34,476 nucleotides of DNA from an uncultured Asticcacaulis sp. (GTDB taxonomy: Bacteria > Pseudomonadota > Alphaproteobacteria > Caulobacterales > Caulobacteraceae), in the NCBI GenBank assembly GCA_936940865.1, contig CAKZJB010000024.1, positions 1 through 34,476 on the forward strand, in the 5' to 3' direction. Of the stretch, positions 24,701-32,440 are shown piece by piece. Within the stretch, counting starts at the first letter, position 1. Every line of letters starts with the position of its first letter. The position numbers and the translations under genes were made by a program. The notes beneath the pieces were generated by a model, which saw only the letters and a list, made by a program, of their open reading frames with translations, had not been told where the DNA came from and did not search any database.

Positions 24701-25668
24701 AGACGTTCGTTCCGGACTGGTTCCTGACCGGCATGTTCGTTGCCATCCTGCTGGCAGCGGCCTTCCCCGGCCCCGGTGCCGAAGGCGGCTGGATGCACCC
24801 GGAACTGCTCACCAAGGCCGGGGTGGCGCTCGTCTTCTTCCTCAACGGCGCGGGCTTGTCGTTCAAGGCTTTGAAGGACGGCATCTTTCGCTGGCGGCTG
24901 CACCTGCTGATCCAGACGTCGACCTTCCTGCTGTTCCCGGTGATCGGCGGCCTTCTTCTGCTGGCCGCCGGCCGCTGGATTTCGCCGGATCTCAGGCTCG
25001 GCTTCTTCTATCTTTGCGCCCTGCCTTCCACCGTGTCGTCGTCGGTCGCCATGACCTCCGCGGCCCGTGGCAACGTGCCGGTGGCCGTCTTCAACGCCAC
25101 CTTGTCGTCTCTGCTTGGTGTCATCATTACTCCGCTGTGGATGAGCCTTATGCTCAACACATCCGGACAACACATGGATATTGTTAAGGTCTTTGTCGAC
25201 CTTTGCACCTGGCTGGTCCTGCCGCTGGTTGCGGGCCAACTGATGCGGCCGCTGATCGGCGCGTGGATTCACAAACACAAGAAGCTGACCCAGGTCGCCG
25301 ACCGCGGGACCATCCTGCTGCTGGTCTACACCTCGTTCTGTGACTCGTTCGCCAAACACATATGGACCGGCAATTCGCCGGCGACGTTGATCCTGACGCT
25401 CATCGCCACGCTCGGCCTTTTTTTCCTGGTATTGAGGCTGCTGTGGGCCGTTTGCGACCGGTTCGGCATCGCGGCGGAATTCCGCGCCGCCGTCGTGTTC
25501 TGCGGCACCAAGAAGAGCCTGGCCACCGGCGTGCCGATGGCGCATTTGATCTTCGCAGGCAATCCGGCGCTGGGGCTTATTCTGCTGCCGATAATGATAT
25601 ACCACCCGCTGCAGCTTCTCAGTTGCACGCCGCTCGCCAGCCGCTGGGCGAAAGAAGCTGAAAATTAA
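24697..25668 (+). CDS. SBF-like (bile acid:sodium symporter family) transporter
   Basis: The 323-residue inner membrane protein has about ten hydrophobic helices. Characteristic stretches are FLNGAGLSFKAL, LCALPSTVSSSVAMTSAARG with the crossover-type Ser/Pro region, FCGTKKSLATGVPMAHLIF, and LLPIMIYHPLQLL. These match the SBF_like (PF13593-type, YfeH) branch of the bile acid/sodium symporter superfamily; the natural substrate is unknown. The start is GTG 24697-24699, overlapping the methyltransferase TGA as GTGA, so three genes (22992-25668) are translationally chained. Confidence 0.92.
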   Translation: MKTFVPDWFLTGMFVAILLAAAFPGPGAEGGWMHPELLTKAGVALVFFLNGAGLSFKALKDGIFRWRLHLLIQTSTFLLFPVIGGLLLLAAGRWISPDLRLGFFYLCALPSTVSSSVAMTSAARGNVPVAVFNATLSSLLGVIITPLWMSLMLNTSGQHMDIVKVFVDLCTWLVLPLVAGQLMRPLIGAWIHKHKKLTQVADRGTILLLVYTSFCDSFAKHIWTGNSPATLILTLIATLGLFFLVLRLLWAVCDRFGIAAEFRAAVVFCGTKKSLATGVPMAHLIFAGNPALGLILLPIMIYHPLQLLSCTPLASRWAKEAEN

Positions 25669-25748
25669 AAAGATTTAAGGTGGACGCGGTTCATATTGCG
25701 TTCATTTTGACGACCATAGGCTGACAAGCGTAACCTCTGGAGGGGCTT

Positions 25749-25931
25749 ATGAAATCCATCGTTCTGAAACTCTGCGCCGCAGCCGTCCTGGCATCGTCGC
25801 TGTCCGGCTGCATCGTCTATGTGTCGCCGGACGATCACGACCACCATGTCCGCGTCTATCATCACACGGATAAGGACGCGCCTGCGCCCGACGAAAAGCC
25901 CGCAGCGACTACCGACAAGACTCCCGCTTAA
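25749..25931 (+). CDS. Small His/Asp-rich lipoprotein (60 residues)
   Basis: A signal peptide of 20 residues ends in the lipobox LSGC (Cys21), predicting a lipidated protein. The mature 40 residues begin CIVYVSPDDHDHHVRVYHHT, very rich in His and Asp, and end in a Pro/Ala/Lys/Thr tail. The His cluster suggests metal binding, but no family is recognised. ATG 25749 follows GGAGGGG. TTGACG (25707-25712) and TAACCT (25731-25736) are possible promoter boxes. It is the first of three tandem tiny lipoprotein genes; the signal half closely resembles the next one. Confidence 0.85.
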   Translation: MKSIVLKLCAAAVLASSLSGCIVYVSPDDHDHHVRVYHHTDKDAPAPDEKPAATTDKTPA

Positions 25932-25959
25932 TCAACCGCTTCTTCCTCAGGGGAATTCC

Positions 25960-26070
25960 ATGAAAACGCTTGTTACCCGCCTTCTGATCGTCGCGCTGGC
26001 CGCCTCGGCCCTGTCCGGCTGCATCATCATCGACCGCAGTGGCGAAAGCCATTCGAGCCAGTATCGTTAA
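25960..26070 (+). CDS. Tiny lipoprotein (36 residues)
   Basis: ATG 25960 opens MKTLVTRLLIVALAASALSG, then Cys21, a textbook lipoprotein signal peptide. The mature part is only 16 residues (CIIIDRSGESHSSQYR). The signal resembles that of the gene at 25749 (MK-x-[IL]-V, ASxLSGCI), suggesting duplication. A CAGGGG stretch lies eight to nine bases upstream of the start. The start chosen gives a complete signal peptide; the same frame extends upstream only through the preceding gene. Function unknown; small lipoproteins of this size include entericidin-like peptides, but there is no specific match. Confidence 0.75.
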   Translation: MKTLVTRLLIVALAASALSGCIIIDRSGESHSSQYR

Positions 26071-26085
26071 TTCAAGGTGCAGGGC

Positions 26086-26111
26086 TGCCCAAAACCTGAT
26101 GGGGTTGGGCA
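26086..26111 (+). terminator. Hairpin between second and third tiny lipoprotein genes
   Basis: TGCCCAA (26086-26092) pairs with TTGGGCA (26105-26111), with two further C-G pairs inside around TGAT. There is no U-tract, only a mixed sequence after it. It could be a weak terminator or an mRNA-stabilising structure separating expression of the third gene from the first two. Confidence 0.4.
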
Positions 26112-26180
26112 ACCGTCCACATTGTGCCTTTAGCGGTTGCCGTTTCATGCTGAAATGGTCAACCGCATGAGGAGCACGCC

Positions 26181-26252
26181 ATGAAACGCCTCGTTACCGC
26201 CGCCGTCATGGGCCTGATCGCGACCGCCTTTGCCGGCTGCATCACGATCTGA
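26181..26252 (+). CDS. Minimal lipoprotein (23 residues, predicted mature peptide CITI)
   Basis: ATG 26181 follows ATGAGGAGCACGCC, a good GGAG ribosome site. The product is MKRLVTAAVMGLIATAFAGC followed by Ile-Thr-Ile and TGA. It has a basic start, a hydrophobic core and the lipobox FAGC, so only four residues (CITI) remain after cleavage. The start MKRLV and the Cys-Ile junction resemble the two preceding genes. The stop is two bases from the convergent GST gene's stop. It could be a functional lipopeptide or a truncated relative of the upstream lipoproteins; the intact ribosome site and signal favour translation. Confidence 0.55.
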   Translation: MKRLVTAAVMGLIATAFAGCITI

Positions 26253-26254
26253 AG

Positions 26255-26917
26255 TCAGGCGTACTGATACGGTCCGCCCCGCTCCAGCGCTCTCTGATAG
26301 GCCGGGCGGGCGTGGATGCGCTCGAGCCATTGCCGGATATGCGGCTTATCAGCCGCATTGGCGCGATAGGCTGCGGTTTCTACCGGAAAGCTCATCATGA
26401 TGTCGGCGGCCGTGAAGTTGTCGCCCGCGAACCAGCCTGTAGCCCCGAGCGACTCCTCCCAGAAATCGATATTGGCCGTCACGTTCGGCCGCACCAGCGT
26501 TGCCTCGAGCGTATCGGCGATCCTTTTCGCGACCGGCCGGGCGAACCACGGCGCCTTGGCGCGGATGCGGTCCGAGATCAGCTTCAGCAGCAGCGGCGTC
26601 ATGGCCGACCCTTCGGCGTAGAACATCCAGTAGGTAAACTGGGTCCTGGCGCGGGTTTTGGCGTTCGGGACAAGGCCGAGGCCCTCATAGGTGTTCAGCA
26701 CATAGTCCATGATGGCGCCGGTTTCGGCAATGGCCTGTCCGTCCTCGGTGACGATGATCGGCGCCTTGCCGAGCGGGTGGATTGTCTTCAGCTCAGGCGG
26801 CGCCAGCAGATTGGCGTCGCGCTTATAGACCTTGAGGTCATAGGGGACGCGCAGTTCCTCAAGCAGCCACAGCACGCGTTGCGAGCGGGAGTTTTCCAGA
26901 TGGTGGACGGTAATCAT
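26255..26917 (-). CDS. Glutathione S-transferase family protein
   Basis: The 220-residue protein has the thioredoxin-like N-terminal GST domain: MITVHHLENSRSQRVLWLLE with Ser10 in the active-site region, HPLGKAPIIVTEDG (cis-Pro region binding glutathione) and AETGAIMDYVL with the Glu-Thr/Ser glutathione contact. An all-helical C-terminal domain follows, with FTAADIMMSFPVE. It probably conjugates or reduces small molecules with glutathione; substrate unknown. ATG 26917 follows GAGAGAGG. It lies in a same-strand run after hrpB, though separated by 64 bases from the hrpB stop. Confidence 0.93.
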   Translation of the reverse strand: MITVHHLENSRSQRVLWLLEELRVPYDLKVYKRDANLLAPPELKTIHPLGKAPIIVTEDGQAIAETGAIMDYVLNTYEGLGLVPNAKTRARTQFTYWMFYAEGSAMTPLLLKLISDRIRAKAPWFARPVAKRIADTLEATLVRPNVTANIDFWEESLGATGWFAGDNFTAADIMMSFPVETAAYRANAADKPHIRQWLERIHARPAYQRALERGGPYQYA

Positions 26918-26981
26918 TCAGCGGACCTCTCTCACGAACCGTATCTTATACGCGTACCGTTCCATATGGATGCAATTATGT

Positions 26982-29444
26982 TCACGTTCCCCGCGGTTTG
27001 GCCCGGGTCGTCGGATCGGCCTCGCGCGGATTTTCCGGCCAGACATGGCGCGGATACCGGCCCTTCATTTCGCTGCGGACCTCGGCCCATGAGCCGTCCC
27101 AGAAGGCCGGCAGGTCGCGCGTGATCTGGATCGGGCGGTGCGCCGGCGATGTCAGGGCCAGCACCACGGGAATCCGCTTCGGCCCCAGAGCCGGATGGAC
27201 CGTGGTGCCGTAAAGCTCCTGCACCCGGACGTCGACGCGCGGGCCGCCTTCGGCCGTGTAGTCGATGCGGATATTCGACCCCGTCGGCATTTTCAGCGTC
27301 TCGGGCGCCAGCTTGTCGAGGTTTCGCTGCTGGTCGTAGGTCAGGACGTCGCGAAGGGCGTTATAAGTGTCCTGAACGTTCAGGGACAGCATGGATCGCC
27401 CGGCGGCATAGGGTCCGAGCCAGGATTCGAGCGTGGCAAGCAGGTTTTCGTCCCCCATGTCGGGCCACGACTCGTCCTGGCCGCGCAGGAAGGCCACGCG
27501 GGCGCGAAGGCTGTCAAAAGCTTCCGAAGTCTTCAGGGCTTTCAAGCCCTTTTGCTGGATTTCTTCAGCCTCGGCATGAAGAAGGAGTTCGGGCGGAATT
27601 TGCGCCATCGGCTTCGACGACAGGATCAGTGCGCCCAGTCGCACCTGTTCGAAGGCGCGGAAGCGTCCATTCTGTTTTTCCAGAACCGGGCCGCGTTCGA
27701 GCCGGTCGGCGAACAGCGCGGTGATTTCGGCTTCCGTCAGTGCCGCGCCCAGCAGGATGCGGTCGCGATTCGAGCCGCCGCCGAGATTCCCCACGGCCAC
27801 GAAGTCGGCGCGCGCCAGCGGATCGTGTTCGTCGACATAGACACCACGCCCGTTGGCCATGACGAATTCGCCGGGCTTGCCGCGGGCGCGGGCCACGCGT
27901 TCGGGGAAGCACTCGGCCAGCAGGTGGTGCGACAGCACGCGGCCGCCGGCCCTGCCCTGGCCCTTGACCAGGGTTTCGGCCTGGCGCGCCCAGTTTTCCG
28001 CCAGGTGTCGCGCCTGGGTCACCTTGGGCGAGCGGTCGCGGCCCAGGGCCTCCAGCCGCAGGTCGAGGTCGGTGGCCTTGCCGCCGACGCCGGTTTCCGA
28101 CAGCAGAACGGCCAGGTGCGCGCCCTGGGCCGCTGCGCCCATTTCGGCGGCCTTCAACAGCATGTGCGCCAGCCGGGGCGCCATCGGCAATTGCGCCATC
28201 AGCTTGCCGTGCGCCGTCAGTTCGCCGTGGGTGTCGAGCGCGCCCAGCGCCTTGAGCAGTTTCACCGCCTCGTCCATGGCGGCACGGGGCGGATGATCGA
28301 GGAGCGCCAGGCCTTCGGTCGATTTCGCGCCCCACAGACGCAAGGACAGCGCCAGTTGCGACAGGTCGGTTTCGAGGATTTCGGGCCTGGCGAAGGGGAT
28401 CAGCGAGCGGTCCTGTTCGGCGTCCCACAGGCGGTAGGCGTCGCCGGCCTGCGTGCGGCCCGCGCGGCCGCGGCGCTGATCGGCCGAGGCGCGCGACACG
28501 CGTTCGGTGACGAACTGGGTGACGCCGCGTGCCGGATCGAAGCGCCCCAGGCGTGACAGCCCGCAATCGAGCACCATGGACACCTTGTCGAGCGTCAGCG
28601 AGGTTTCGGCTATCGCCGTGGCCAGCACGATCTTCGGGTGGCCGGGCGCGTTCTTCGAAAGCACGCGCGCCTGGTCGCGGAAATCCATGGCGCCATAAAG
28701 CTTGTGCAACTCGATGTACGGGGCGACGCCAGCCTCCTCGATACGCTGCGCGGTGCGGTGGATTTCGCCCTGCCCCGGCAGGAAGACCAGCATGGTTTCG
28801 GCGTTTTCGGGCTTAAGCTTGGCGGACAGCCGCGCCGTATGGCGCGCTACGTCCGTCTCCATCGGCAGGGCCTGGTCGCGGCCAAGATAGTGGGTGGCAA
28901 TCGGGAAGGTTCGGCCGAGCGAGGTAAAGCCACGGGCATCCGGCAATAGTTCCAGCACGCGTTCGCCATCGAGCGTCGCCGACATGACCAGCAGCCGCAG
29001 GTCGTCGCGCAGGACCGTTTGGGCGTCGCGGGCGAAGGCCAGGCCGAGGTCGGCATCGAGGCTGCGTTCGTGGAATTCATCGAAGATGACGCAGCCGATG
29101 CCGTCGAGCGACGGATCGTCGAGGATCATGCGCGAGAAGATGCCTTCGGTGACGACGGTGATCCGGGTTTTCGCCGACACTTTGCTTTCGCCCCGGACGC
29201 GGAAGCCCACGGTCTGACCGACGCTTTCGCCGAGCGTTTCCGCCATGCGCGCGGCAGCCGCCCGCGCCGCCAGCCGCCGGGGTTCGAGCAATACGATCGA
29301 CCGGCCCTGGAGCCAGGTCTCGTCGAGCAGGGCCAGCGGCACGCCGGTCGTCTTGCCCGCGCCGGGCGGCGCGATGATCAAGGCGGTCGTGTGGCCGGCC
29401 AGCCAGGCCTTCAACTCGGGGAAAATCTCTTCGACGGGAAGCAT
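26982..29444 (-). CDS. hrpB: ATP-dependent helicase HrpB
   Basis: DEAH-type superfamily 2 RNA helicase of 820 residues, the usual HrpB length. Motifs are I APPGAGKTTG (25-34), Ia LLEPRRLAARAAA, II DEFH (121-124), III MSATLDG, and VI-type QRRGRAGRTQAGDAYRLW. The HA2-like and C-terminal HrpB domains follow, with PHRPIQITRDLPAFWDGSWA near the end in the form HRPIQITRDLPAFW. The cellular role of HrpB is poorly known; mRNA processing has been proposed in relatives. ATG 29444 lacks a clear Shine-Dalgarno sequence, but the conserved sequence begins at once. Confidence 0.96.
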   Translation of the reverse strand: MLPVEEIFPELKAWLAGHTTALIIAPPGAGKTTGVPLALLDETWLQGRSIVLLEPRRLAARAAAARMAETLGESVGQTVGFRVRGESKVSAKTRITVVTEGIFSRMILDDPSLDGIGCVIFDEFHERSLDADLGLAFARDAQTVLRDDLRLLVMSATLDGERVLELLPDARGFTSLGRTFPIATHYLGRDQALPMETDVARHTARLSAKLKPENAETMLVFLPGQGEIHRTAQRIEEAGVAPYIELHKLYGAMDFRDQARVLSKNAPGHPKIVLATAIAETSLTLDKVSMVLDCGLSRLGRFDPARGVTQFVTERVSRASADQRRGRAGRTQAGDAYRLWDAEQDRSLIPFARPEILETDLSQLALSLRLWGAKSTEGLALLDHPPRAAMDEAVKLLKALGALDTHGELTAHGKLMAQLPMAPRLAHMLLKAAEMGAAAQGAHLAVLLSETGVGGKATDLDLRLEALGRDRSPKVTQARHLAENWARQAETLVKGQGRAGGRVLSHHLLAECFPERVARARGKPGEFVMANGRGVYVDEHDPLARADFVAVGNLGGGSNRDRILLGAALTEAEITALFADRLERGPVLEKQNGRFRAFEQVRLGALILSSKPMAQIPPELLLHAEAEEIQQKGLKALKTSEAFDSLRARVAFLRGQDESWPDMGDENLLATLESWLGPYAAGRSMLSLNVQDTYNALRDVLTYDQQRNLDKLAPETLKMPTGSNIRIDYTAEGGPRVDVRVQELYGTTVHPALGPKRIPVVLALTSPAHRPIQITRDLPAFWDGSWAEVRSEMKGRYPRHVWPENPREADPTTRAKPRGT

Positions 29445-29475
29445 GGCGGGGGATTAGCAGAGACGGGGCCAATAA

Positions 29476-29501
29476 AAAAGGCGCTCCGAAGAGCGCCTTT
29501 T
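29476..29501 (-). terminator. Rho-independent terminator after the amino-acid permease
   Basis: AAAAGGCGCTC (29476-29486) and GAGCGCCTTTT (29491-29501) form a perfect 11-bp stem. On the minus strand the loop is TTCG, a stabilising tetraloop, and the stem ends in a T-rich run (TTTTTTATT). It lies five bases beyond the permease stop and upstream of hrpB, so it ends the permease transcript. Confidence 0.92.
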
Positions 29502-29505
29502 CCGT

Positions 29506-31092
29506 TTAATCCGTCGTGCCCGGAGGCGGCGGAAGGTCCGCATCCTCTTCGTGGACTTCGATGATGCCCTTGCGGACATTCGAATTCCAGAAGCCGTAGG
29601 CGAAGTAGAAGACCAGGCCGATGACGGCCCAGGTGCCGAAGACCATCCAGGAGGTCTTGTCGAGGCTGAAGAACAGCAGCAGGCAGCCGAAGATCGACAA
29701 CGGCGCGACGATGAAGAGCAGCGGCGTCTTGAACGGACGCGGGCGGTTCTTGTCGGTGAAGCGCAGGATCATGACGCCCGCCGACGCGGCGGCAAAGGCG
29801 AACAGCGTACCGGCGTTGGAATAGTCGGCCAGCGAGCCCACGGGCAGGAAGGCCGCGGCGATGGCTACGAAGATGCCTGTCACCAGGGTGATGACCCACG
29901 GCGTCCTGAACTTGGTGTGGACGGCGCTGAGGCCCTTGGGCAGCAGGCCGTCACGCGCCATGACGAAGAAGACGCGGGTCTGGCCGTACATCATCAGCAG
30001 CACGACCGACGGCAGGGCAAAGGTCGCCGCCAGGCCGATCAGGTTGCCGAAGATCGGGTTCGGCGCCACTTCGCGCAGGACATAGGCCAGGGCTTCGTGG
30101 GAGCAGACCAGCGGAGCATGCTGGCCGGTGCAGGCGGCGCTGCCGTAAAGGGCGGTCGAACCGTCGGCGAAATACTTGCCCGTGGCCGGATCGATGAGCG
30201 GCTGGGCGCCGAACGAACCGATGACGCCGCCGGCAACCAGCAGGTAGAAGACGGTGCAGATGAGCAGCGAGGCGATCAGGCCGATCGGCACGTTGCGCTG
30301 CGGGTTCTTGGTTTCCTCGGCGGCAGTCGAAACCGCGTCGAAGCCGACATAGGCGAAGAAGATCGAGGCGGCCGCGCCGAGCACGCCGACACCCGAGCCG
30401 TCGAGCGGGTTGCCCCAGCCGCGCGGCGTAAACGGATTGAAGTTGTGCAGGTGGCCGGTCGCCAGCGGCAGGGTGATGATGATGAAGAGCGTCAGCGCCG
30501 CGATCTTGATGGCGACCAGGACGGCGTTGAAGGTAGCGCTTTCCTTGGTGCCGATAATCAGCAGCGTGGTGACGAATACCGTGATCAGGACGGCCGGCAG
30601 ATTGATGATGCCGCCGACTTCACCGCCGTGGATGAAGCCGAGCGAAATCGGCGGGCCGACGGTTAGCGCATGTGGCAGATGTATCCCGACATTGTCGAGG
30701 AAGCCGACAATATGGCCGGACCAGCCGACCGCCACGGCGGAGGCGCCGAGCGCATATTCGAGAATCAGCGCCCAGCCGACCAGCCAGGCCATCAGTTCGC
30801 CCATGACGGCGTAGGAATAGGTGTAGGCCGACCCCGCGACCGGCACCATCGAGGCCAGTTCCGAGTAGCACAAGGCGGCGACGGCGCAAACCGCGCCGGC
30901 GACGATGAAGGAGATCATCATGCCGGGCCCCGCCTTTTGGGCTGCCGCGGCGGTAAGAACGAAGATGCCGGTGCCGATGACGGCGCCGATGCCCAGGAGG
31001 GTCAGCTGGACCGGGCCCAGCGAGCGATGCAGCGATTTCTTTTCCGCTGTCGCAAGGATAGCGTCGAGTGGCTTGATCCGCCAAAAACTCAT
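29506..31092 (-). CDS. APC-family amino acid permease
   Basis: The 528-residue inner membrane protein has about twelve to thirteen membrane segments. The N-terminal LTLLGIGAVIGTGIFVLTAA is the signature first helix of amino acid/polyamine/organocation permeases. ELASMVPVAGSAYTYSYAVM and FFAYVGFDAVSTAAEETKNP follow, the latter typical of the cationic amino acid (CAT/YhdG-like) branch. The C-terminus ends in an acidic/Pro stretch (EEDADLPPPPG). Substrate is probably amino acids but not certain. It is divergent from the MBL gene across 172 bases. AAAGAGAA precedes ATG 31092. Confidence 0.94.
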   Translation of the reverse strand: MSFWRIKPLDAILATAEKKSLHRSLGPVQLTLLGIGAVIGTGIFVLTAAAAQKAGPGMMISFIVAGAVCAVAALCYSELASMVPVAGSAYTYSYAVMGELMAWLVGWALILEYALGASAVAVGWSGHIVGFLDNVGIHLPHALTVGPPISLGFIHGGEVGGIINLPAVLITVFVTTLLIIGTKESATFNAVLVAIKIAALTLFIIITLPLATGHLHNFNPFTPRGWGNPLDGSGVGVLGAAASIFFAYVGFDAVSTAAEETKNPQRNVPIGLIASLLICTVFYLLVAGGVIGSFGAQPLIDPATGKYFADGSTALYGSAACTGQHAPLVCSHEALAYVLREVAPNPIFGNLIGLAATFALPSVVLLMMYGQTRVFFVMARDGLLPKGLSAVHTKFRTPWVITLVTGIFVAIAAAFLPVGSLADYSNAGTLFAFAAASAGVMILRFTDKNRPRPFKTPLLFIVAPLSIFGCLLLFFSLDKTSWMVFGTWAVIGLVFYFAYGFWNSNVRKGIIEVHEEDADLPPPPGTTD

Positions 31093-31264
31093 GTTTTTCT
31101 CTTTTTCGCAAAGGTGTCAGCCACGGGATCTCTGATCGCCCCCTTGGCATTACAATCGAGCCTATAATGGAATAGTAAAATCTGCAAATACCCTTTGTCG
31201 CAGGCCTTGAACGCCGTGCCTGCCGTGGTCATATGCGGTCGTTTTCCCGAATCCGGAGTTTGCC

Positions 31265-31954
31265 GTGTCCGAACAATCCCCCATCGGCGTCCTGATTGCG
31301 CCCGTCACGCCGCTGCAGCAGAATTGTACGGTTGTCTGGTGCACGAAAACCAACAAGGCGGCGATCATCGATCCCGGCGGCGATGTCGAACCTGTTCTGG
31401 CAGAACTTCAACGTCGCGGTCTAACCCTCGAAAAAATTTGGGTTACGCATGGACATGCCGATCATGCCGGTGGCACCCAGACCTTGCGCGAACTGACCGG
31501 TGTGCCCGTCGAGGGACCACACCGGGATGACGAATTCTGGATCGAACGTATCCCCGAAGACGCGAAACGCTGGGGCATTTATGACGCCCGAAGCTTCGTG
31601 CCCGATCGCTGGCTGGAGAACGGCGATACGGTGACCCTGGGGGAAACCACGTGGCAGGTCATCCACTGTCCGGGCCATACGCCGGGGCATGTCGTCTTTT
31701 ACCAGCCGGAGGCGAAGTTCGCCCAGGTCGGCGACGTGCTGTTCCAGGGCTCGATCGGCCGCACCGATTTTCCGCGCGGCAATCATGCCGACCTGATCAA
31801 CGCCATTACGACCCGGCTATGGCCGTTGGGCGACGTGCGCTTCGTGCCGGGTCATGGCCCTATGTCGAGCTTCGCCGCCGAGCGCCGCAGCAACCCCTAT
31901 GTTGCCGATCGTGTGGTCGGACAGGCCCGGCCCAATGTTTCCGGGCCGGGTTAA
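31265..31954 (+). CDS. Metallo-beta-lactamase-fold hydrolase (glyoxalase II-like)
   Basis: The 229-residue protein has the zinc-binding motif THGHADHAGG (His62, His64, Asp66, His67), followed by HCPGHTPGH (His138), GDVLFQGSIGRTDFPRG (Asp157) and VPGHGP (His197). This is the full glyoxalase II/YcbL-type ligand set, so it is probably a thiolester or related hydrolase. The start is GTG 31265 with GGAG seven to ten bases upstream. A TATAAT at 31163-31168 upstream lacks a well-spaced -35 box. Confidence 0.93.
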   Translation: MSEQSPIGVLIAPVTPLQQNCTVVWCTKTNKAAIIDPGGDVEPVLAELQRRGLTLEKIWVTHGHADHAGGTQTLRELTGVPVEGPHRDDEFWIERIPEDAKRWGIYDARSFVPDRWLENGDTVTLGETTWQVIHCPGHTPGHVVFYQPEAKFAQVGDVLFQGSIGRTDFPRGNHADLINAITTRLWPLGDVRFVPGHGPMSSFAAERRSNPYVADRVVGQARPNVSGPG

Positions 31955-31990
31955 GGTTTAGCCGTATCGACTTGAACAAGGAGACATTTC

Positions 31991-32016
31991 GGCCCTCCCC
32001 ATAAATGGGGAGCGCC
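31991..32016. terminator. Hairpin between convergent MBL and SCP2 genes
   Basis: GGCCCTCCCCA (31991-32001) pairs with TGGGGAGCGCC (32006-32016) with one mismatch and a TAAA loop. It lies between the two convergent stops and probably terminates one or both transcripts, although no U-run follows on either side. Confidence 0.5.
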
Positions 32017-32041
32017 GAGCCGGGTAATTGCTTGGGACCAA

Positions 32042-32347
32042 TCACCCCTTGAGCAGCGGGGCCAGCTTTTGCGCCACGCCCATGTCGCCCTGGATCTTCA
32101 TCTTGCCCATCATGAAGGCCATCATCGGATCGAGCGCGCCCTTGCCCATGGCTGTAAGGTCGTCGATCGAGATCTGGATGGTGGTGTCGGCGGGCTTGTC
32201 TTCGTTGCTGACGACGTTCGGTACGTTGGCGGCGTCGATCAGAATCTTGCCGGCGTCGCCGAAGTCGAACTTGACGACCTTGCCGAGGCCCGAATTTTCG
32301 CCGACAGCCGAGGCGATTTTTTGCGTCAGGGTTTCCAGATCGGACAT
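32042..32347 (-). CDS. SCP2 sterol-binding-domain protein
   Basis: The 101-residue protein matches the stand-alone SCP2 (sterol carrier protein 2) lipid-binding domain. Strands KVVKFDFGDAGKILIDA and DTTIQISIDDLTAMGKGALD are followed by PMMAFMMGKMKIQGDMGVAQ, the typical G-K-(I/L)-K-(I/V)-x-G-D signature near the end. Such bacterial proteins are presumed to bind acyl-CoA or hydrophobic ligands in the cytoplasm. ATG 32347 is preceded by AAAGGAAA. It is divergent from the flavoprotein gene. Confidence 0.92.
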   Translation of the reverse strand: MSDLETLTQKIASAVGENSGLGKVVKFDFGDAGKILIDAANVPNVVSNEDKPADTTIQISIDDLTAMGKGALDPMMAFMMGKMKIQGDMGVAQKLAPLLKG

Positions 32348-32440
32348 GGCCGTTTCCTTTGGATGTGTTACGGGTGCGCGGACCTTAGCCCAGATTCTGC
32401 GGCAGGCAAGATAGTCGTAAGGTCAAGCTTCGGAGTTTTC

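Noticed and set aside
27138-28556. 472-codon open frame opposite hrpB
   Set aside because: Antisense shadow of a well supported helicase gene; composition typical of reversed GC-rich codons.
31144-31168. TTGGCA and TATAAT as promoter of the MBL gene
   Set aside because: The -10 is perfect but the spacing to the -35 is only 13 bases; kept only as a remark.
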